Source: an uncultured Candidatus Actinomarina sp.
GTDB taxonomy: Bacteria; Actinomycetota; Acidimicrobiia; Actinomarinales; Actinomarinaceae
Reading direction: 5' to 3'
Assembly: GCA_902596545.1 (NCBI GenBank)
Contig: CACJUH010000001.1
Location: 134,858-198,857, forward strand
DNA: 64,000 nucleotides
The position numbers were made by a program, and so were the translations under genes. Shown here piece after piece: positions 49,473-60,142 of the stretch (position 1 is its first letter; each line of letters starts with the position of its first letter). The notes under the pieces were generated by a model, which saw only the letters and a list, made by a program, of their open reading frames with translations, was not told the DNA's origin and made no database searches.

Positions 49473-50784
49473 ATTCTCACAGTTTTGTAAAGAGAATGAA
49501 CTATTTTTTTCATCTGACAGGCTGTCAGACCTAATCATTTTTCTTAAAAAAAATGAATTAGATAATCAAGATACTGAAATAAATTTTTTATATCATTTAC
49601 TTCCTACAAACAAACTTGAAAAGGAACGCCTCAGAGACTTAATAAATGAATTTTTTGGTTATTCAATCAGCACTGGTCAAGAGGAATTTCTTTACTTAGA
49701 TGAATACAAAATTGACTCAATGACTGAAGGTAAAATTAATATTGATTTTAAAAATGTTTCTGATGATTTATTAAACAATTTTGGTGATATAGATTTCAGC
49801 AGACCTGTTTCAAATGTTTACTGGCTAAATCAAATTAAAAAATCACAAAACTATATTGATGAAATAGCATTTTTTGATGTTAAATTTAATTCTGCTTTAG
49901 ATTCAATTGTAAACAATCAAAATAAAGAAACATATGTTGAAATGCTTGATTTGGCTTTGTTAGAGAGAATACAGGAATTGAGAAATCAATTTAAAGAACC
50001 TTATGTGCCAAGTGATTTAAGCAAGAAAGAAGATTTACAAGAAAAAGATTTCCTATTTACAGACAGTGATGAAAGAAATAAATTACTTAAAGAAACAAGA
50101 CAACTTGGTTTAATTTTGGCTAATAAATTTATTAGATACTCTAACTCTTCCTCAAAAGGAAAATTGAATTTTCGAAAAACTATCAGGAAATCATTACAAA
50201 GTGGTGGAAGTTTGTATAAAACCGTATTTAAACCACAAATAAGAAAAAAACCGAGACTTATTTTGCTATGCGATATTAGTGGGTCTATGGCGCTTTACTC
50301 ATTATTTGGACTAACTTTACTTTTTGGAGTTGTTCAAAGATTTAGGTCTGTAAAAGCTTTTGTTTTTATAGATGGTTTAACTGAGATAACTAAAGATCTT
50401 CAAAATCTGAAAATCAATAATATAAAAAGCATATTAAATAATTGGAATGAATATGTAAAAGTCGATGGTCATTCTGATTATCAAAAATCTTTTGAAGACT
50501 TGTTAGCCTCTAAGAGTATTCTTAATTCAAGCAGTAATTCCTTACTTGTTATTGGTGATGCAAGAAATAATTATCGTTCAATTAATAAAGACACTATTGA
50601 TAAACTTTCAAAGTCCTTTAAAGATATATATTGGATGAATCCAGAGAGATCACAATATTGGAATACAGGAGACAGTAGATTTATGGATTTTCAACAAATT
50701 TGTGAACACTACAGTGAGGTAAGAAACTTTAAACAACTCAAAGATTTTATAATAAAAATTAATTTTAAGAAAGTAATAAGGTAA
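49444..50784 (+). CDS. VWA (CoxE-like) domain protein, partner of MoxR ATPase
   Basis: RLILLCDISGSMALYS MIDAS (DxSxS); overlaps the MoxR gene. Confidence 0.85.
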   Translation: MILKTDQLLKFSQFCKENELFFSSDRLSDLIIFLKKNELDNQDTEINFLYHLLPTNKLEKERLRDLINEFFGYSISTGQEEFLYLDEYKIDSMTEGKINIDFKNVSDDLLNNFGDIDFSRPVSNVYWLNQIKKSQNYIDEIAFFDVKFNSALDSIVNNQNKETYVEMLDLALLERIQELRNQFKEPYVPSDLSKKEDLQEKDFLFTDSDERNKLLKETRQLGLILANKFIRYSNSSSKGKLNFRKTIRKSLQSGGSLYKTVFKPQIRKKPRLILLCDISGSMALYSLFGLTLLFGVVQRFRSVKAFVFIDGLTEITKDLQNLKINNIKSILNNWNEYVKVDGHSDYQKSFEDLLASKSILNSSSNSLLVIGDARNNYRSINKDTIDKLSKSFKDIYWMNPERSQYWNTGDSRFMDFQQICEHYSEVRNFKQLKDFIIKINFKKVIR

Positions 50785-51347
50785 TGAACATAGGGGTTTT
50801 AGGTGGTACATTTGATCCACCACATGATGCACATCTTAGCATTGCAAAGAGGTCAATTAACCAATTTACCTTAGATAAAGTAATATTTATTCCGTCAGGA
50901 AATCCTTGGCAAAAAAAGGATGCTACTTCTTATCGTCATAGATATGAAATGACAAAAATTCTTATTAGAGATTTTAATGATTTAGAAATAAGTGATATTG
51001 AAAATTCAGTAGAAAAACCATCATATACTTATGAAACTTTAAAAAAATTGAATCACCCTAAAGAAAAGTTATATTTTATTCTTGGCTCAGATGCTGCAAT
51101 CAATATTAAAACTTGGAAAAATTATGAATTATTACCAAACTTAACTAATTTTTTGATTGCATTAAGAAGTGAAGACAATATCGATGTACTCGAAAACAAT
51201 TTTCCATTTAATTATGAAATAATTTCTGGAGATAAGTTAGATTTAAGTTCAACAACTTTACGAAATAAATTAAAAGAAAAAAATATTAAAGTTAGTGACT
51301 TACCTTCAGGAGTCTTAACTTATATTCAAGAAAACAATCTTTATTGA
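50784..51347 (+). CDS. nadD: Nicotinate-nucleotide adenylyltransferase
   Basis: GVLGGTFDPPHDAHLSIA, SSTTLRNKLK. Confidence 0.93.
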   Translation: MNIGVLGGTFDPPHDAHLSIAKRSINQFTLDKVIFIPSGNPWQKKDATSYRHRYEMTKILIRDFNDLEISDIENSVEKPSYTYETLKKLNHPKEKLYFILGSDAAINIKTWKNYELLPNLTNFLIALRSEDNIDVLENNFPFNYEIISGDKLDLSSTTLRNKLKEKNIKVSDLPSGVLTYIQENNLY

Positions 51348-51814
51348 AATTTATCCTTTATATCTTGAATTTCAGAATCTAAATCCTCAAGTTTTTCTAG
51401 TTCATCTTCTTCTAACTCTTTAAGTTTTTCAATTTCAGCTTCTAATTCCTCAAGTTTTTCTAAAACATCGTCATTTGTATGATGATCTACATAATTTCTT
51501 GTGAATTTTGCTGAGATAATAGCTGTTACAGTAGCAATCAACCCAAGTCCTAAAAACATTAAAGCACTAGCAACAAATCTTCCAAGAGTTGTTGTAAGTT
51601 CAATATCACCGTAACCCACTGTTGTTATAGTAACTAAAGCCAGCCAAATACCATCACCATAACTATTAATATCAGGCTCGGATATATAAAACAGATACCC
51701 AAAGACTCCAACAAAAAATATTAGTGCTCCTAGTATCGTTCTTAATCTTTTGCTGTTAAAAACTGTCTCAATTAAGCTAAAAAAGTTTTTTATTCTGCTC
51801 AAATTTCTCCTCAT
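51341..51814 (-). CDS. Two-TM potassium channel-family protein with C-terminal coiled coil
   Basis: Selectivity filter TITTVGYGDIELTT between TM helices; long E/L/K heptad tail. Confidence 0.88.
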   Translation of the reverse strand: MRRNLSRIKNFFSLIETVFNSKRLRTILGALIFFVGVFGYLFYISEPDINSYGDGIWLALVTITTVGYGDIELTTTLGRFVASALMFLGLGLIATVTAIISAKFTRNYVDHHTNDDVLEKLEELEAEIEKLKELEEDELEKLEDLDSEIQDIKDKFQ

Positions 51815-51860
51815 ATCTAAGAATAGTGTGTTTATTTTTTACATGGTAAGATATTTATAA

Positions 51861-52217
51861 GTGTCAAATTTAAAAAAACAAAATATTCAAGAATCATATT
51901 TTTTAGACACTGTGTTAGACGTCATTTACTCACAAAAACTTCAAGATATTATTATTTACAAAGGGAATAATTCTTTATCATATAAAAATATTATTATCTC
52001 AACTGCAAATTCAAATACTCAAATGAACGGTGTTGTTAAAAAAATAATGGATATCTTGAATGATAAATCATCATTAAATGTTGAGGGCAAAGATTCTTCA
52101 TGGTTGTTGATTGAAGTAAAAGATGTTTTAATTCATATTTTTAACAATGATTCAAGAGAATTTTATAATCTTGAAGATATATATTTTGATTGTGAATTAA
52201 TTTATCAGTATGGATAA
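51861..52217 (+). CDS. rsfS: Ribosomal silencing factor RsfS
   Basis: Location after nadD; LQDIIIYKG...IISTANSNTQMNGVVKKI...WLLIEVKDVLIHIFNNDSREFYNLEDIY; GTG start. Confidence 0.88.
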   Translation: MSNLKKQNIQESYFLDTVLDVIYSQKLQDIIIYKGNNSLSYKNIIISTANSNTQMNGVVKKIMDILNDKSSLNVEGKDSSWLLIEVKDVLIHIFNNDSREFYNLEDIYFDCELIYQYG

Positions 52218-52228
52218 TCTTAAGTTAC

Positions 52229-52301
52229 GGGGCTGTAGCTCAGTTGGCAGAGCACTTGCATGGCATGCAAGGGGTCAGGGGTTCAAATCCCCTCAGCTCC
52301 A
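52229..52301 (+). tRNA. tRNA-Ala(GGC)
   Basis: GGGGCTGTAGCTCAGTTGGCAGAGCACTTGCATGGCATGCAAGGGGTCAGGGGTTCAAATCCCCTCAGCTCCA. Confidence 0.96.
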
Positions 52302-52310
52302 CTTAAAAAT

Positions 52311-53510
52311 ATGAAAAAATTTGTTTTAGAGACAAAAGAGCTTTTATTTTCACAGGGTATAGTTGCTATACTCGCAATTGTACAGATTAGAATTGTTGCT
52401 AAAACACTTGGACCTGAATCGTACGGAGTAATAGGTGTATATTTGGGAATTATTGCACTGTCTTTTAGATTTTTAAATTCTAGAAATTCTGACTTAATTT
52501 TAATTAATCACAAAAATTTTGAAAAAAATTTTCTAGTAAGTGCAATTTTTTTTGAATTATGTCTGGGGATCATTTCATCTTTAATTATTTTTGTAGTTTT
52601 GTCTTTACAAATAAGCCTAAATTTTTTTGGGATTGTAAGTCTTCCTGAATTTATTTATTTATTTATTTTTTCTAGAATATTCTTCAATATTTTAGAAGTA
52701 ATAAAAGGTGTTTATACTTTTAATGAAGAATTAAAAGCTTATTCATTAATTGAAACTTTCTCTAGTCTTGTACGTTTTATTCTTGTAGTTATTTTTATTT
52801 TAAATGAACCATCGGTTGCAAGCTTTTTCTATGCTTTATCATTTCATCAATTTTTTATAAGCTTATTTGTTACATTTGTTTTAATAAAAAATAATAAGTC
52901 TAGAAATGAAATAATGGGTTTAAAAGATTATTTTAAAAATTCAAAATCAAATTTTTTAAAAATTAGAATAGACCAAGCAATTGGACTTATTCCTTCACAT
53001 TTAGATGTTGTAATTATTGGTTATTACGCTGACTTTTATTCAGCTGGAATTTACAGAATTGCAAAAAAGTTGGTAGATCCAATAAATTATTTAGTAGTAG
53101 CATTTTCTCCTTGGATGTTGGGTAAAATTGAAAAAATTAATTTTAGATACTTAACTTTAAAAATATTATTTCCAATGTCTATTGTTCTTGTAGCTTTTTA
53201 TACATTAATAGGAAAATATTTAATTAATCTTGTCGCCGGCGTAGATTTTAGAGAATCTTATAGTCCTATGCTTTTTTTACTGATGGGCTATCTTAGCTAT
53301 CTGATATTTTTCTGGACTCGCCATTATTTGTTTTTAAATAATTTAATTTTAAAACATACAGTTGCAAGATTAATAAATGTATCAGTATTTATTATTTCAT
53401 CAGGTCTATTAATTAAAACTTTTTCTTATAACGGTATAGCTATCTCTATTTCATTAGGCATGATTGCACAAAAGATATATGAAATATTTGCTTACTACAG
53501 AAATAAATAA
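52311..53510 (+). CDS. Polysaccharide/lipid-linked oligosaccharide flippase (Wzx-like, MATE/MOP fold)
   Basis: About 12 hydrophobic segments; ARTLGPESYGVIG-like motif (KTLGPESYGVIGVYLG); start moved to ATG 52311, downstream of the tRNA. Confidence 0.75.
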   Translation: MKKFVLETKELLFSQGIVAILAIVQIRIVAKTLGPESYGVIGVYLGIIALSFRFLNSRNSDLILINHKNFEKNFLVSAIFFELCLGIISSLIIFVVLSLQISLNFFGIVSLPEFIYLFIFSRIFFNILEVIKGVYTFNEELKAYSLIETFSSLVRFILVVIFILNEPSVASFFYALSFHQFFISLFVTFVLIKNNKSRNEIMGLKDYFKNSKSNFLKIRIDQAIGLIPSHLDVVIIGYYADFYSAGIYRIAKKLVDPINYLVVAFSPWMLGKIEKINFRYLTLKILFPMSIVLVAFYTLIGKYLINLVAGVDFRESYSPMLFLLMGYLSYLIFFWTRHYLFLNNLILKHTVARLINVSVFIISSGLLIKTFSYNGIAISISLGMIAQKIYEIFAYYRNK

Positions 53511-53560
53511 CTAAAAAATATTATTGGGTAATAATCAAATTCGATAGTTAAAGTAAAGTT

Positions 53561-54934
53561 ATGCAAAAAATATTTTTTAAAAAAAATAAAATAGTAGAAC
53601 ATTCTCTGTTTTTTGCAATTTTTTTAATTTATTTGGATTCTTATCAAATATTTCAAATTCCTTTTTCTTGGATTGGAAGCAGCATTCTTTTATTAGTAGC
53701 ATTTTTCTTATATTTCAATGAAAAAATTTCATTCAGTTTAGCTATTGTCATTGTTTACTTAATAGCTATTATCCCTACTCTGGTTAACTTTTTTTACAGC
53801 GAATACGATATGCGTTATTTAGTTTTAAGAATATTTAGTTTTTCATCATTTACATTTATTTTGTATGTACTAGTTAATACTTCAGAAAGCAAATTAATTT
53901 TAAAATCACTCAAAAAGGTTTATTATTCAGTATTTATTATTTCAATTTATACTTATTTTGCTCAAATTTTTAATTTATACGAACCTCAACGAAATCGACC
54001 AGGTACTGGAATATTAGGATTTGACGTTCAAACTAATTTTTGGATTTATAGTAGTCACAGGATGGTTGGAACTTTTAGAGAGCCAATTTTTTTGGTTTCG
54101 ATCTTATTTCCTGCTTTTTTGGTTTTACACTATACCCAAAAAAACTCAAATATATTTTATATTATTTCTGGAGTTCTATTCGGTTTAACAAAAAGTGAAT
54201 TAGTTCTGATATTTATAATAGGAACTTTTGTATTAGATTTGATTTTGAAAGAAACAACAATTAAAAATTTATATTTTGTTTCTATTTTTTTCATTGCATT
54301 TTCTGTATCTTTAATAGAGTGTGAACTTAGTCCTAAAAATTTTGAATGTCCACAACAAGAATCAAATCAAAACCAAATAATAAACTCAGGCCAAGATGCT
54401 GCTGATGAAATTCCTGATAAAAATGACAGTAATATAAACATTTCAAATATAATTCCTGAAAACAATTTAAACAATATTGAATTTCAAGACAGAGAGAGAT
54501 CAGATATACTCGAATTTACTTATAATTATTTGCCAGAAAATATTGGTTTTGGCTTTCAAAATACAAATAGAATTTACACAGAATCTCTCGCAACCCCAGT
54601 TCTTAATGAACAATATTTAGTAAATAGAACACAACCGAAATATTTAAGAACAAAATATCTATCGAAATCTTTAGGAACTGGTAGATATTTTCTAACTTAT
54701 GAAAATGTTAATTTACAAAATAATTTTATTTTTAACTTATTTTCAATCGGTATGTCTTACGTAGTATTTTTATTTTTAGTACTAATTTACTGCTTTAACA
54801 AAAGTCTAGAATTTGGATTAAAGATAGCTATTATACTTTTTGTAATTTCTTTATCTTCAATGGAAGATTTACTTCCAATATTTGGTTTGTATTTAGGTCT
54901 TATGTTTACAATGGACAGAGATGAAAATAAATAA
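53561..54934 (+). CDS. Multi-TM protein, O-antigen polymerase/ligase-like (Wzy-like)
   Basis: About 10 TM segments with one large Asn-rich extracytoplasmic loop, adjacent to Wzx-like flippase. Confidence 0.5.
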   Translation: MQKIFFKKNKIVEHSLFFAIFLIYLDSYQIFQIPFSWIGSSILLLVAFFLYFNEKISFSLAIVIVYLIAIIPTLVNFFYSEYDMRYLVLRIFSFSSFTFILYVLVNTSESKLILKSLKKVYYSVFIISIYTYFAQIFNLYEPQRNRPGTGILGFDVQTNFWIYSSHRMVGTFREPIFLVSILFPAFLVLHYTQKNSNIFYIISGVLFGLTKSELVLIFIIGTFVLDLILKETTIKNLYFVSIFFIAFSVSLIECELSPKNFECPQQESNQNQIINSGQDAADEIPDKNDSNINISNIIPENNLNNIEFQDRERSDILEFTYNYLPENIGFGFQNTNRIYTESLATPVLNEQYLVNRTQPKYLRTKYLSKSLGTGRYFLTYENVNLQNNFIFNLFSIGMSYVVFLFLVLIYCFNKSLEFGLKIAIILFVISLSSMEDLLPIFGLYLGLMFTMDRDENK

Positions 54935-55979
54935 TTTTTCAGCTGGTCCTTCAAAAATCCCCGAATCTGTAATTAATAAAATTTCACAAGATATTTTGCA
55001 ATATCAGAACTTAAATTATTCAGTACTCGAAATTTCTCACAGAAGTAAAGTATTTGAAGATTTATTAAATGAAACAAAAAATCATCTTAAAAATCTTCTA
55101 AAAATTCCAAAAAATTTTGAAATTATATTTCTACAAGGCGGTGCGACTTTACAAAATACTTTTATACCTGCAAATAAACCAAATTTGGCAGATGATATTA
55201 ATTTTTTATTAACAGGTACATGGGGAAAAAAAACTCATTCAGATTTTGAGACGTATTTCCAAGAAAAAATAATGAATACCTCTTTTGATGGTGAATCTTT
55301 TACTGAATTAAAAAATAAAATAGTTCAAACTGAGAAAAAATATTTGTACATGACATCAAATGAAACAATAGAGGGTATTCAAGTTCGTAACTTCAACGAA
55401 TTTGACAACAAACAATTGATTATTGATATGTCTTCAGATATTTGCTCATATGCTTTTGATTGGGACAACATATCTTATGTATACGCTGGTGCACAAAAAA
55501 ATTTAGGAATACCCGGTGTTACTATTTGTATTTTCAAGAAAGATTTTATTGAAGAAAATAATTTAACTAGTTATATGAGTGCACAAAACCACCTTGAAAA
55601 AGACTCCACATACAATACCCCTCCAACATTCTCTATATATGTAATGCTCAAGGTTTTGGAATGGATTATTGAATTTGGTGGCTTAGAAAAAATTCATTCT
55701 AATAATAAATTAAAAGCAGATTCTTTATATAACTTCTTAGACGAAAATAGTGAAAAATTTGTTCTGAATGTTCCTAAAGAATTTCGAAGTCTTTCAAATA
55801 TTGTTTTTGATTTTAAGGATAAAGATAAAACCTTGTCATTCTTATCGTCAAGTACTGATAAAGGATATTTAGGATTAAACGGTCATCGTAGTATTGGGGG
55901 AATAAGAGTAAGTAATTATAATAGTGTGACAACCAAAATGATGAATGATTTAATAACTCATCTTAAAGGTTTTGTTTAG
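54921..55979 (+). CDS. serC: Phosphoserine aminotransferase
   Basis: NNFSAGPSKIPESVINK, ISHRSKVFEDLL, FLQGGATLQN, YAGAQKNLGIPGVTICI, NGHRSIGGIRVSNYN. Confidence 0.92.
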   Translation: MKINNFSAGPSKIPESVINKISQDILQYQNLNYSVLEISHRSKVFEDLLNETKNHLKNLLKIPKNFEIIFLQGGATLQNTFIPANKPNLADDINFLLTGTWGKKTHSDFETYFQEKIMNTSFDGESFTELKNKIVQTEKKYLYMTSNETIEGIQVRNFNEFDNKQLIIDMSSDICSYAFDWDNISYVYAGAQKNLGIPGVTICIFKKDFIEENNLTSYMSAQNHLEKDSTYNTPPTFSIYVMLKVLEWIIEFGGLEKIHSNNKLKADSLYNFLDENSEKFVLNVPKEFRSLSNIVFDFKDKDKTLSFLSSSTDKGYLGLNGHRSIGGIRVSNYNSVTTKMMNDLITHLKGFV

Positions 55980-55984
55980 CTGAA

Positions 55985-56629
55985 ATGAAGATAAGAGATT
56001 TTCAAGAATTAAAATTAAGCGTTCCAGATTTAAAAGCTTATTTAACAAGATTAAATATTTATAAAAATAAAGATATAATTTTTCCACATGAGGAGACAAC
56101 AGAAGATAGCCAAATAACAAAGGACATATTAAAAAATTCAGTAATTGTTCTTGGGGTAACATTCCAGTATATAAATACAGAATTAACGATTGAAAATAAA
56201 ATATTTATATTAGATGGCCATCATAGGTTTAAATATATAGTTGATAATGAAATTGATGAAACATTTGAAGTAGTTTTAATTGATTTACACGGTGTGAATA
56301 TAGAATCTTACAATTGTGAGTTAAATGTTGATTTAGATTTCTTTATAAATAAAGTTAAATCAGAACATTCATTTAATCGTGAAAAAATAAGTAAATATTT
56401 AATCAAAGTTAATCAAGAAGAATATTGCTCCGAAAGTTTTACAAATATCTATGACCTTTACCAATATAAAAAAGAATTAATGTTGGAGGGAATAATTACA
56501 CCGATTGCAAATAATCAAGATACACAAAAAACAATTATAAATTTTACGGCACTGAAATCATTTGATTTTAGTGTTAGTACTATTTTTCCTTATAAGTCAA
56601 CATGGATTACACCAAGGTTTGATTCTTAA
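55985..56629 (+). CDS. ParB/Srx-fold protein, SerK (free serine kinase)-like or DUF1015-like
   Basis: IFPHEETTEDSQITKDILKNS...IFILDGHHRFKYIVDNEI...FPYKSTWITPRF; immediately downstream of serC. Confidence 0.5.
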   Translation: MKIRDFQELKLSVPDLKAYLTRLNIYKNKDIIFPHEETTEDSQITKDILKNSVIVLGVTFQYINTELTIENKIFILDGHHRFKYIVDNEIDETFEVVLIDLHGVNIESYNCELNVDLDFFINKVKSEHSFNREKISKYLIKVNQEEYCSESFTNIYDLYQYKKELMLEGIITPIANNQDTQKTIINFTALKSFDFSVSTIFPYKSTWITPRFDS

Positions 56630-57723
56630 TGAAAATTTGTCATGTAATTAATTCATTATCAGGCGGGGGTGCAGAAACACATTTGTTAGATCTTGTACGT
56701 GCCCAAAAAGATCAAGGCCACACAATTAGTGTAATAGCTACAGGACCTGATAATAAAAACATAAAATCACTTGAACAAGAATTTACAGATCTGTCAGATA
56801 GTGTTACAAGACTATATTTTCCAAGATTGTTTAACCTTTACTCTTACATAAAATTTTTTAAAAACCTTAAAGAAAAACAATATGATATCGTTCACACGCA
56901 CCAACCAAGAAGTGATTTTATGTTTTATATTTTAAAATCTTTTACAACTATTAAGACAACTTGGATAGTTTCAATTCATGGAAAATATGACACATATTTA
57001 GAGGGTAATTTATTTTTTGATCAAATTAGAAAGCTTTCCATGCCTTTATTGGTAAAGATTTGGAACAGTAGTAATCAAATAATTTGCATATCTCAAGAAG
57101 TTCAAAAGTGGCTAACAACTTATAAAATAAAACCTAATATCTCAGTTGTAAATTACTGGATAAGTAAAACTAAATTAGAAAAGTTAGAAGATACTAAAGA
57201 GTGTATAAATATAGGTTTTATGGGAAGGGTGAATAAAAACAAGGGTATAGAGGATTTGCTTGATGTTTTCAAAGATCTTAGTGAAGATAGATATAATTTA
57301 TCCATAGCTGGAAGTGGTAAAGAAGCTTATTTAAAGAGATTAAAAGAAAGATATGATTTAAAAAATGTTAATTTTCTTGGTTATATTTCAAATAAAGAAG
57401 AGTTTTTTTCAAATATAGATATTTTTGTGTTTCCATCTTATTCAGAGGGACTAGGGTTAGTGCTACTTGAATCTATGAGTTACTCAAAAATTTGTATATC
57501 TAGAGATGTTGCACCTATGAACAGTATTTTAAATAAAAACTCTGGATACTTATTTCACAATAACGAAGAGCTTAAATCAATAATTTTAGATTGTGGGCAT
57601 TTATTTAAAGAAGATTTGTTACCTTTAAATAAAAAACTTTCAAATCAATATAATTTATTAAATGAAAAATATAATAAGCAAGTGCTGTTTGAAAAAATAG
57701 AAAGTATCTATCAAGATGGATAA
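56629..57723 (+). CDS. GT4-family glycosyltransferase
   Basis: [70 protein letters not shown]. Confidence 0.9.
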   Translation: MKICHVINSLSGGGAETHLLDLVRAQKDQGHTISVIATGPDNKNIKSLEQEFTDLSDSVTRLYFPRLFNLYSYIKFFKNLKEKQYDIVHTHQPRSDFMFYILKSFTTIKTTWIVSIHGKYDTYLEGNLFFDQIRKLSMPLLVKIWNSSNQIICISQEVQKWLTTYKIKPNISVVNYWISKTKLEKLEDTKECINIGFMGRVNKNKGIEDLLDVFKDLSEDRYNLSIAGSGKEAYLKRLKERYDLKNVNFLGYISNKEEFFSNIDIFVFPSYSEGLGLVLLESMSYSKICISRDVAPMNSILNKNSGYLFHNNEELKSIILDCGHLFKEDLLPLNKKLSNQYNLLNEKYNKQVLFEKIESIYQDG

Positions 57724-60142
57724 TTATGATTTTAAAAAAATAGAAAAAAATTGGCAGTCTATTTGGGAAGATAACAAACTTGCTAGTTGCGATGTAACAC
57801 TCAGTAAAAATAATTTCTATAATCTCTGCATGTATCCATATCCATCAGGAGATTTACATATGGGACACATAAGAAATTACACAATTGGTGATGTTATTAC
57901 TAGATATAAACAGAAACAAGGATACAATGTTTTATCCCCGATGGGTTGGGACTCTTTTGGTTTACCTGCAGAAAATGCAGCAATTAAAACTGGAATTCAT
58001 CCAAAAAAATTTACTGAAGATCGAATAAGCAATATGAGGGACCAAATAAAAAGATTAGGGTCTCTTTATGACTGGGATAAAGAAGTAGCTGCTCATGATA
58101 AAAATTACTATAAATGGACTCAGTACCTATTTATTAAGTTATTTGAAAACAAATTAGCCTATAAAGAAGATGCCCCAGTAAATTGGTGCACGTCTTGTAA
58201 AACAGTTTTGGCCAATGAGCAAGTTATTGAAGGCAATTGTGAAAGATGTGATTCTGAAGTTACAAAGAAAAACTTGAATCAATGGTTTTTTAAAATTTCA
58301 AGTTACTCAGAAGAGCTGTTACAAGGACTTCATGATATTGGTGATTGGCCTGAAAATGTTAAATCAATGCAAGAAAATTGGATTGGTAAATCAACCGGAG
58401 TTCAATTTAATTTGAAAATAGATGGAAGTGAACTTGATTTTGATGTATTTACTACAAGACCAGATACTTTGTTTGGAATGACTTTTGCGGTGATGTCTCC
58501 AGAGCACAAAATAATGGATAAAATTTTATCACTATCACCAAATTCAAAAGAAATTCAAAGCTATATAGATGTTGCAAAATCTAAATCAGAATTTGAGAGA
58601 ATGTCAATTACAAAAGAAAAAACAGGTGTAGATACAGGATTAAAAGTCACAAACCCCATAAACAATAAAAGCGTTCCATTGTGGATTGCAGACTATGTCT
58701 TAATTAATTATGGGACTGGTGCAATTATGGCTGTACCAGGCCATGATGAAAGAGATTATGAATTTGCTAAAAAATATAATATTGAAATTATTCAGGTAAT
58801 AATTGATAAAGATCAAAAAATTGATATTTCTAACAAACCCTATATTGAAAAGGGAGTGCTTATTAATTCAGGAGATTATGATGGGTTAAACTCACACGAT
58901 GAGGCCTCAGATTCTATACTTAATTATTTGTCAGAACAAGATTTAGGTGAAAGAAAAGTAACTTATAGATTAAGAGATTGGTTAATTAGTCGTCAAAGAT
59001 ACTGGGGATGTCCAATACCTCTGATTAATTGTACAAAATGTGGCTTAGTGCCTGAAAGCCTAGATAATTTACCAGTTCTCTTACCTGAAATTGATGATTA
59101 TAAAAATTCTGAAGATTCACCACTAGCGAAAAGTGAAGATTTTATAAATACGAAATGCCCTGATTGCGGGTCTGATGGCATAAGAGAAACAGACACAATG
59201 GATACATTTGTTGATTCATCTTGGTATTTTTTAAGATACCTAGACTCACAAAACGAAAATTCCCCATTTGATAAAAATATTATTAACTCTTGGTTACCAA
59301 TTGATCAATACATTGGAGGAGTAGAACATGCAATTTTACACCTTTTGTACTCAAGATTTTTTGTGAAAGCATTAAGAGATATTAATTTACTAGATGTAGA
59401 TGAACCATTTCATAATCTATTTAGTCAGGGAATGATTAATTTTGGAGGAACAAAAATGTCAAAATCCAAAGGAAATGTAGTTGACCCTGAATCTTATTTC
59501 GCTACACATGGAGCTGATGCGTTAAGGCTTTATATTTTGTTCATGGCACCACCAAGTGATGGAGTGGAGTGGAACGATGGAGGAATAGAGGGTACAAAAC
59601 GATTTCTAAATAAATTTTGGGATAATATGGCAAGGTTCTTAGATTTACAAATTCAAAAAACAATTGGCGAAGATGACCTGGTTAGGTCAATGAACCAAAC
59701 AATATTTAGTGTAACTAGACATCTTGAAAAATTTGAATTTAACACGGGTGTCTCTGACTTGATGAAAGCAAACAATGAAATTTCTAAATATTTAAATGAA
59801 AATTCTACAGTATCTAGAGAAACTAAAGATTTTGTATTTAATACAATGTGCAACCTCCTTTATCCTTTTTCACCACACATTTCTTCTGAAATCTATAATT
59901 TATACTCCAAGAAAGATATCTCTACCATCAAATGGCCGGAATTTGATGAATCAAATTTATCAAATCCTACGTATGAGCTTGTAATACAACTTAATGGAAA
60001 GAAAAAATTTACAAAAGTTGTAAACACCGGAACTTCACAAGAAAAAGCTGAAGAGGCCTGTGAGGTTGATTTTAATATAAAAGCTTCTGATTACAAGAAA
60101 GTAATTTTTGTTGAAGATAAAATAATAAACTTTATTAGCTGA
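57716..60142 (+). CDS. leuS: Leucyl-tRNA synthetase
   Basis: [36 protein letters not shown], editing-domain [12 protein letters not shown]. Confidence 0.97.
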   Translation: MDNYDFKKIEKNWQSIWEDNKLASCDVTLSKNNFYNLCMYPYPSGDLHMGHIRNYTIGDVITRYKQKQGYNVLSPMGWDSFGLPAENAAIKTGIHPKKFTEDRISNMRDQIKRLGSLYDWDKEVAAHDKNYYKWTQYLFIKLFENKLAYKEDAPVNWCTSCKTVLANEQVIEGNCERCDSEVTKKNLNQWFFKISSYSEELLQGLHDIGDWPENVKSMQENWIGKSTGVQFNLKIDGSELDFDVFTTRPDTLFGMTFAVMSPEHKIMDKILSLSPNSKEIQSYIDVAKSKSEFERMSITKEKTGVDTGLKVTNPINNKSVPLWIADYVLINYGTGAIMAVPGHDERDYEFAKKYNIEIIQVIIDKDQKIDISNKPYIEKGVLINSGDYDGLNSHDEASDSILNYLSEQDLGERKVTYRLRDWLISRQRYWGCPIPLINCTKCGLVPESLDNLPVLLPEIDDYKNSEDSPLAKSEDFINTKCPDCGSDGIRETDTMDTFVDSSWYFLRYLDSQNENSPFDKNIINSWLPIDQYIGGVEHAILHLLYSRFFVKALRDINLLDVDEPFHNLFSQGMINFGGTKMSKSKGNVVDPESYFATHGADALRLYILFMAPPSDGVEWNDGGIEGTKRFLNKFWDNMARFLDLQIQKTIGEDDLVRSMNQTIFSVTRHLEKFEFNTGVSDLMKANNEISKYLNENSTVSRETKDFVFNTMCNLLYPFSPHISSEIYNLYSKKDISTIKWPEFDESNLSNPTYELVIQLNGKKKFTKVVNTGTSQEKAEEACEVDFNIKASDYKKVIFVEDKIINFIS

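Noticed and set aside
52260-52310. ORF track start of 52260..53510 (MACKGSGVQIPSAPLKN...)
   Set aside because: This peptide is translation of tRNA-Ala; true start placed at ATG 52311.
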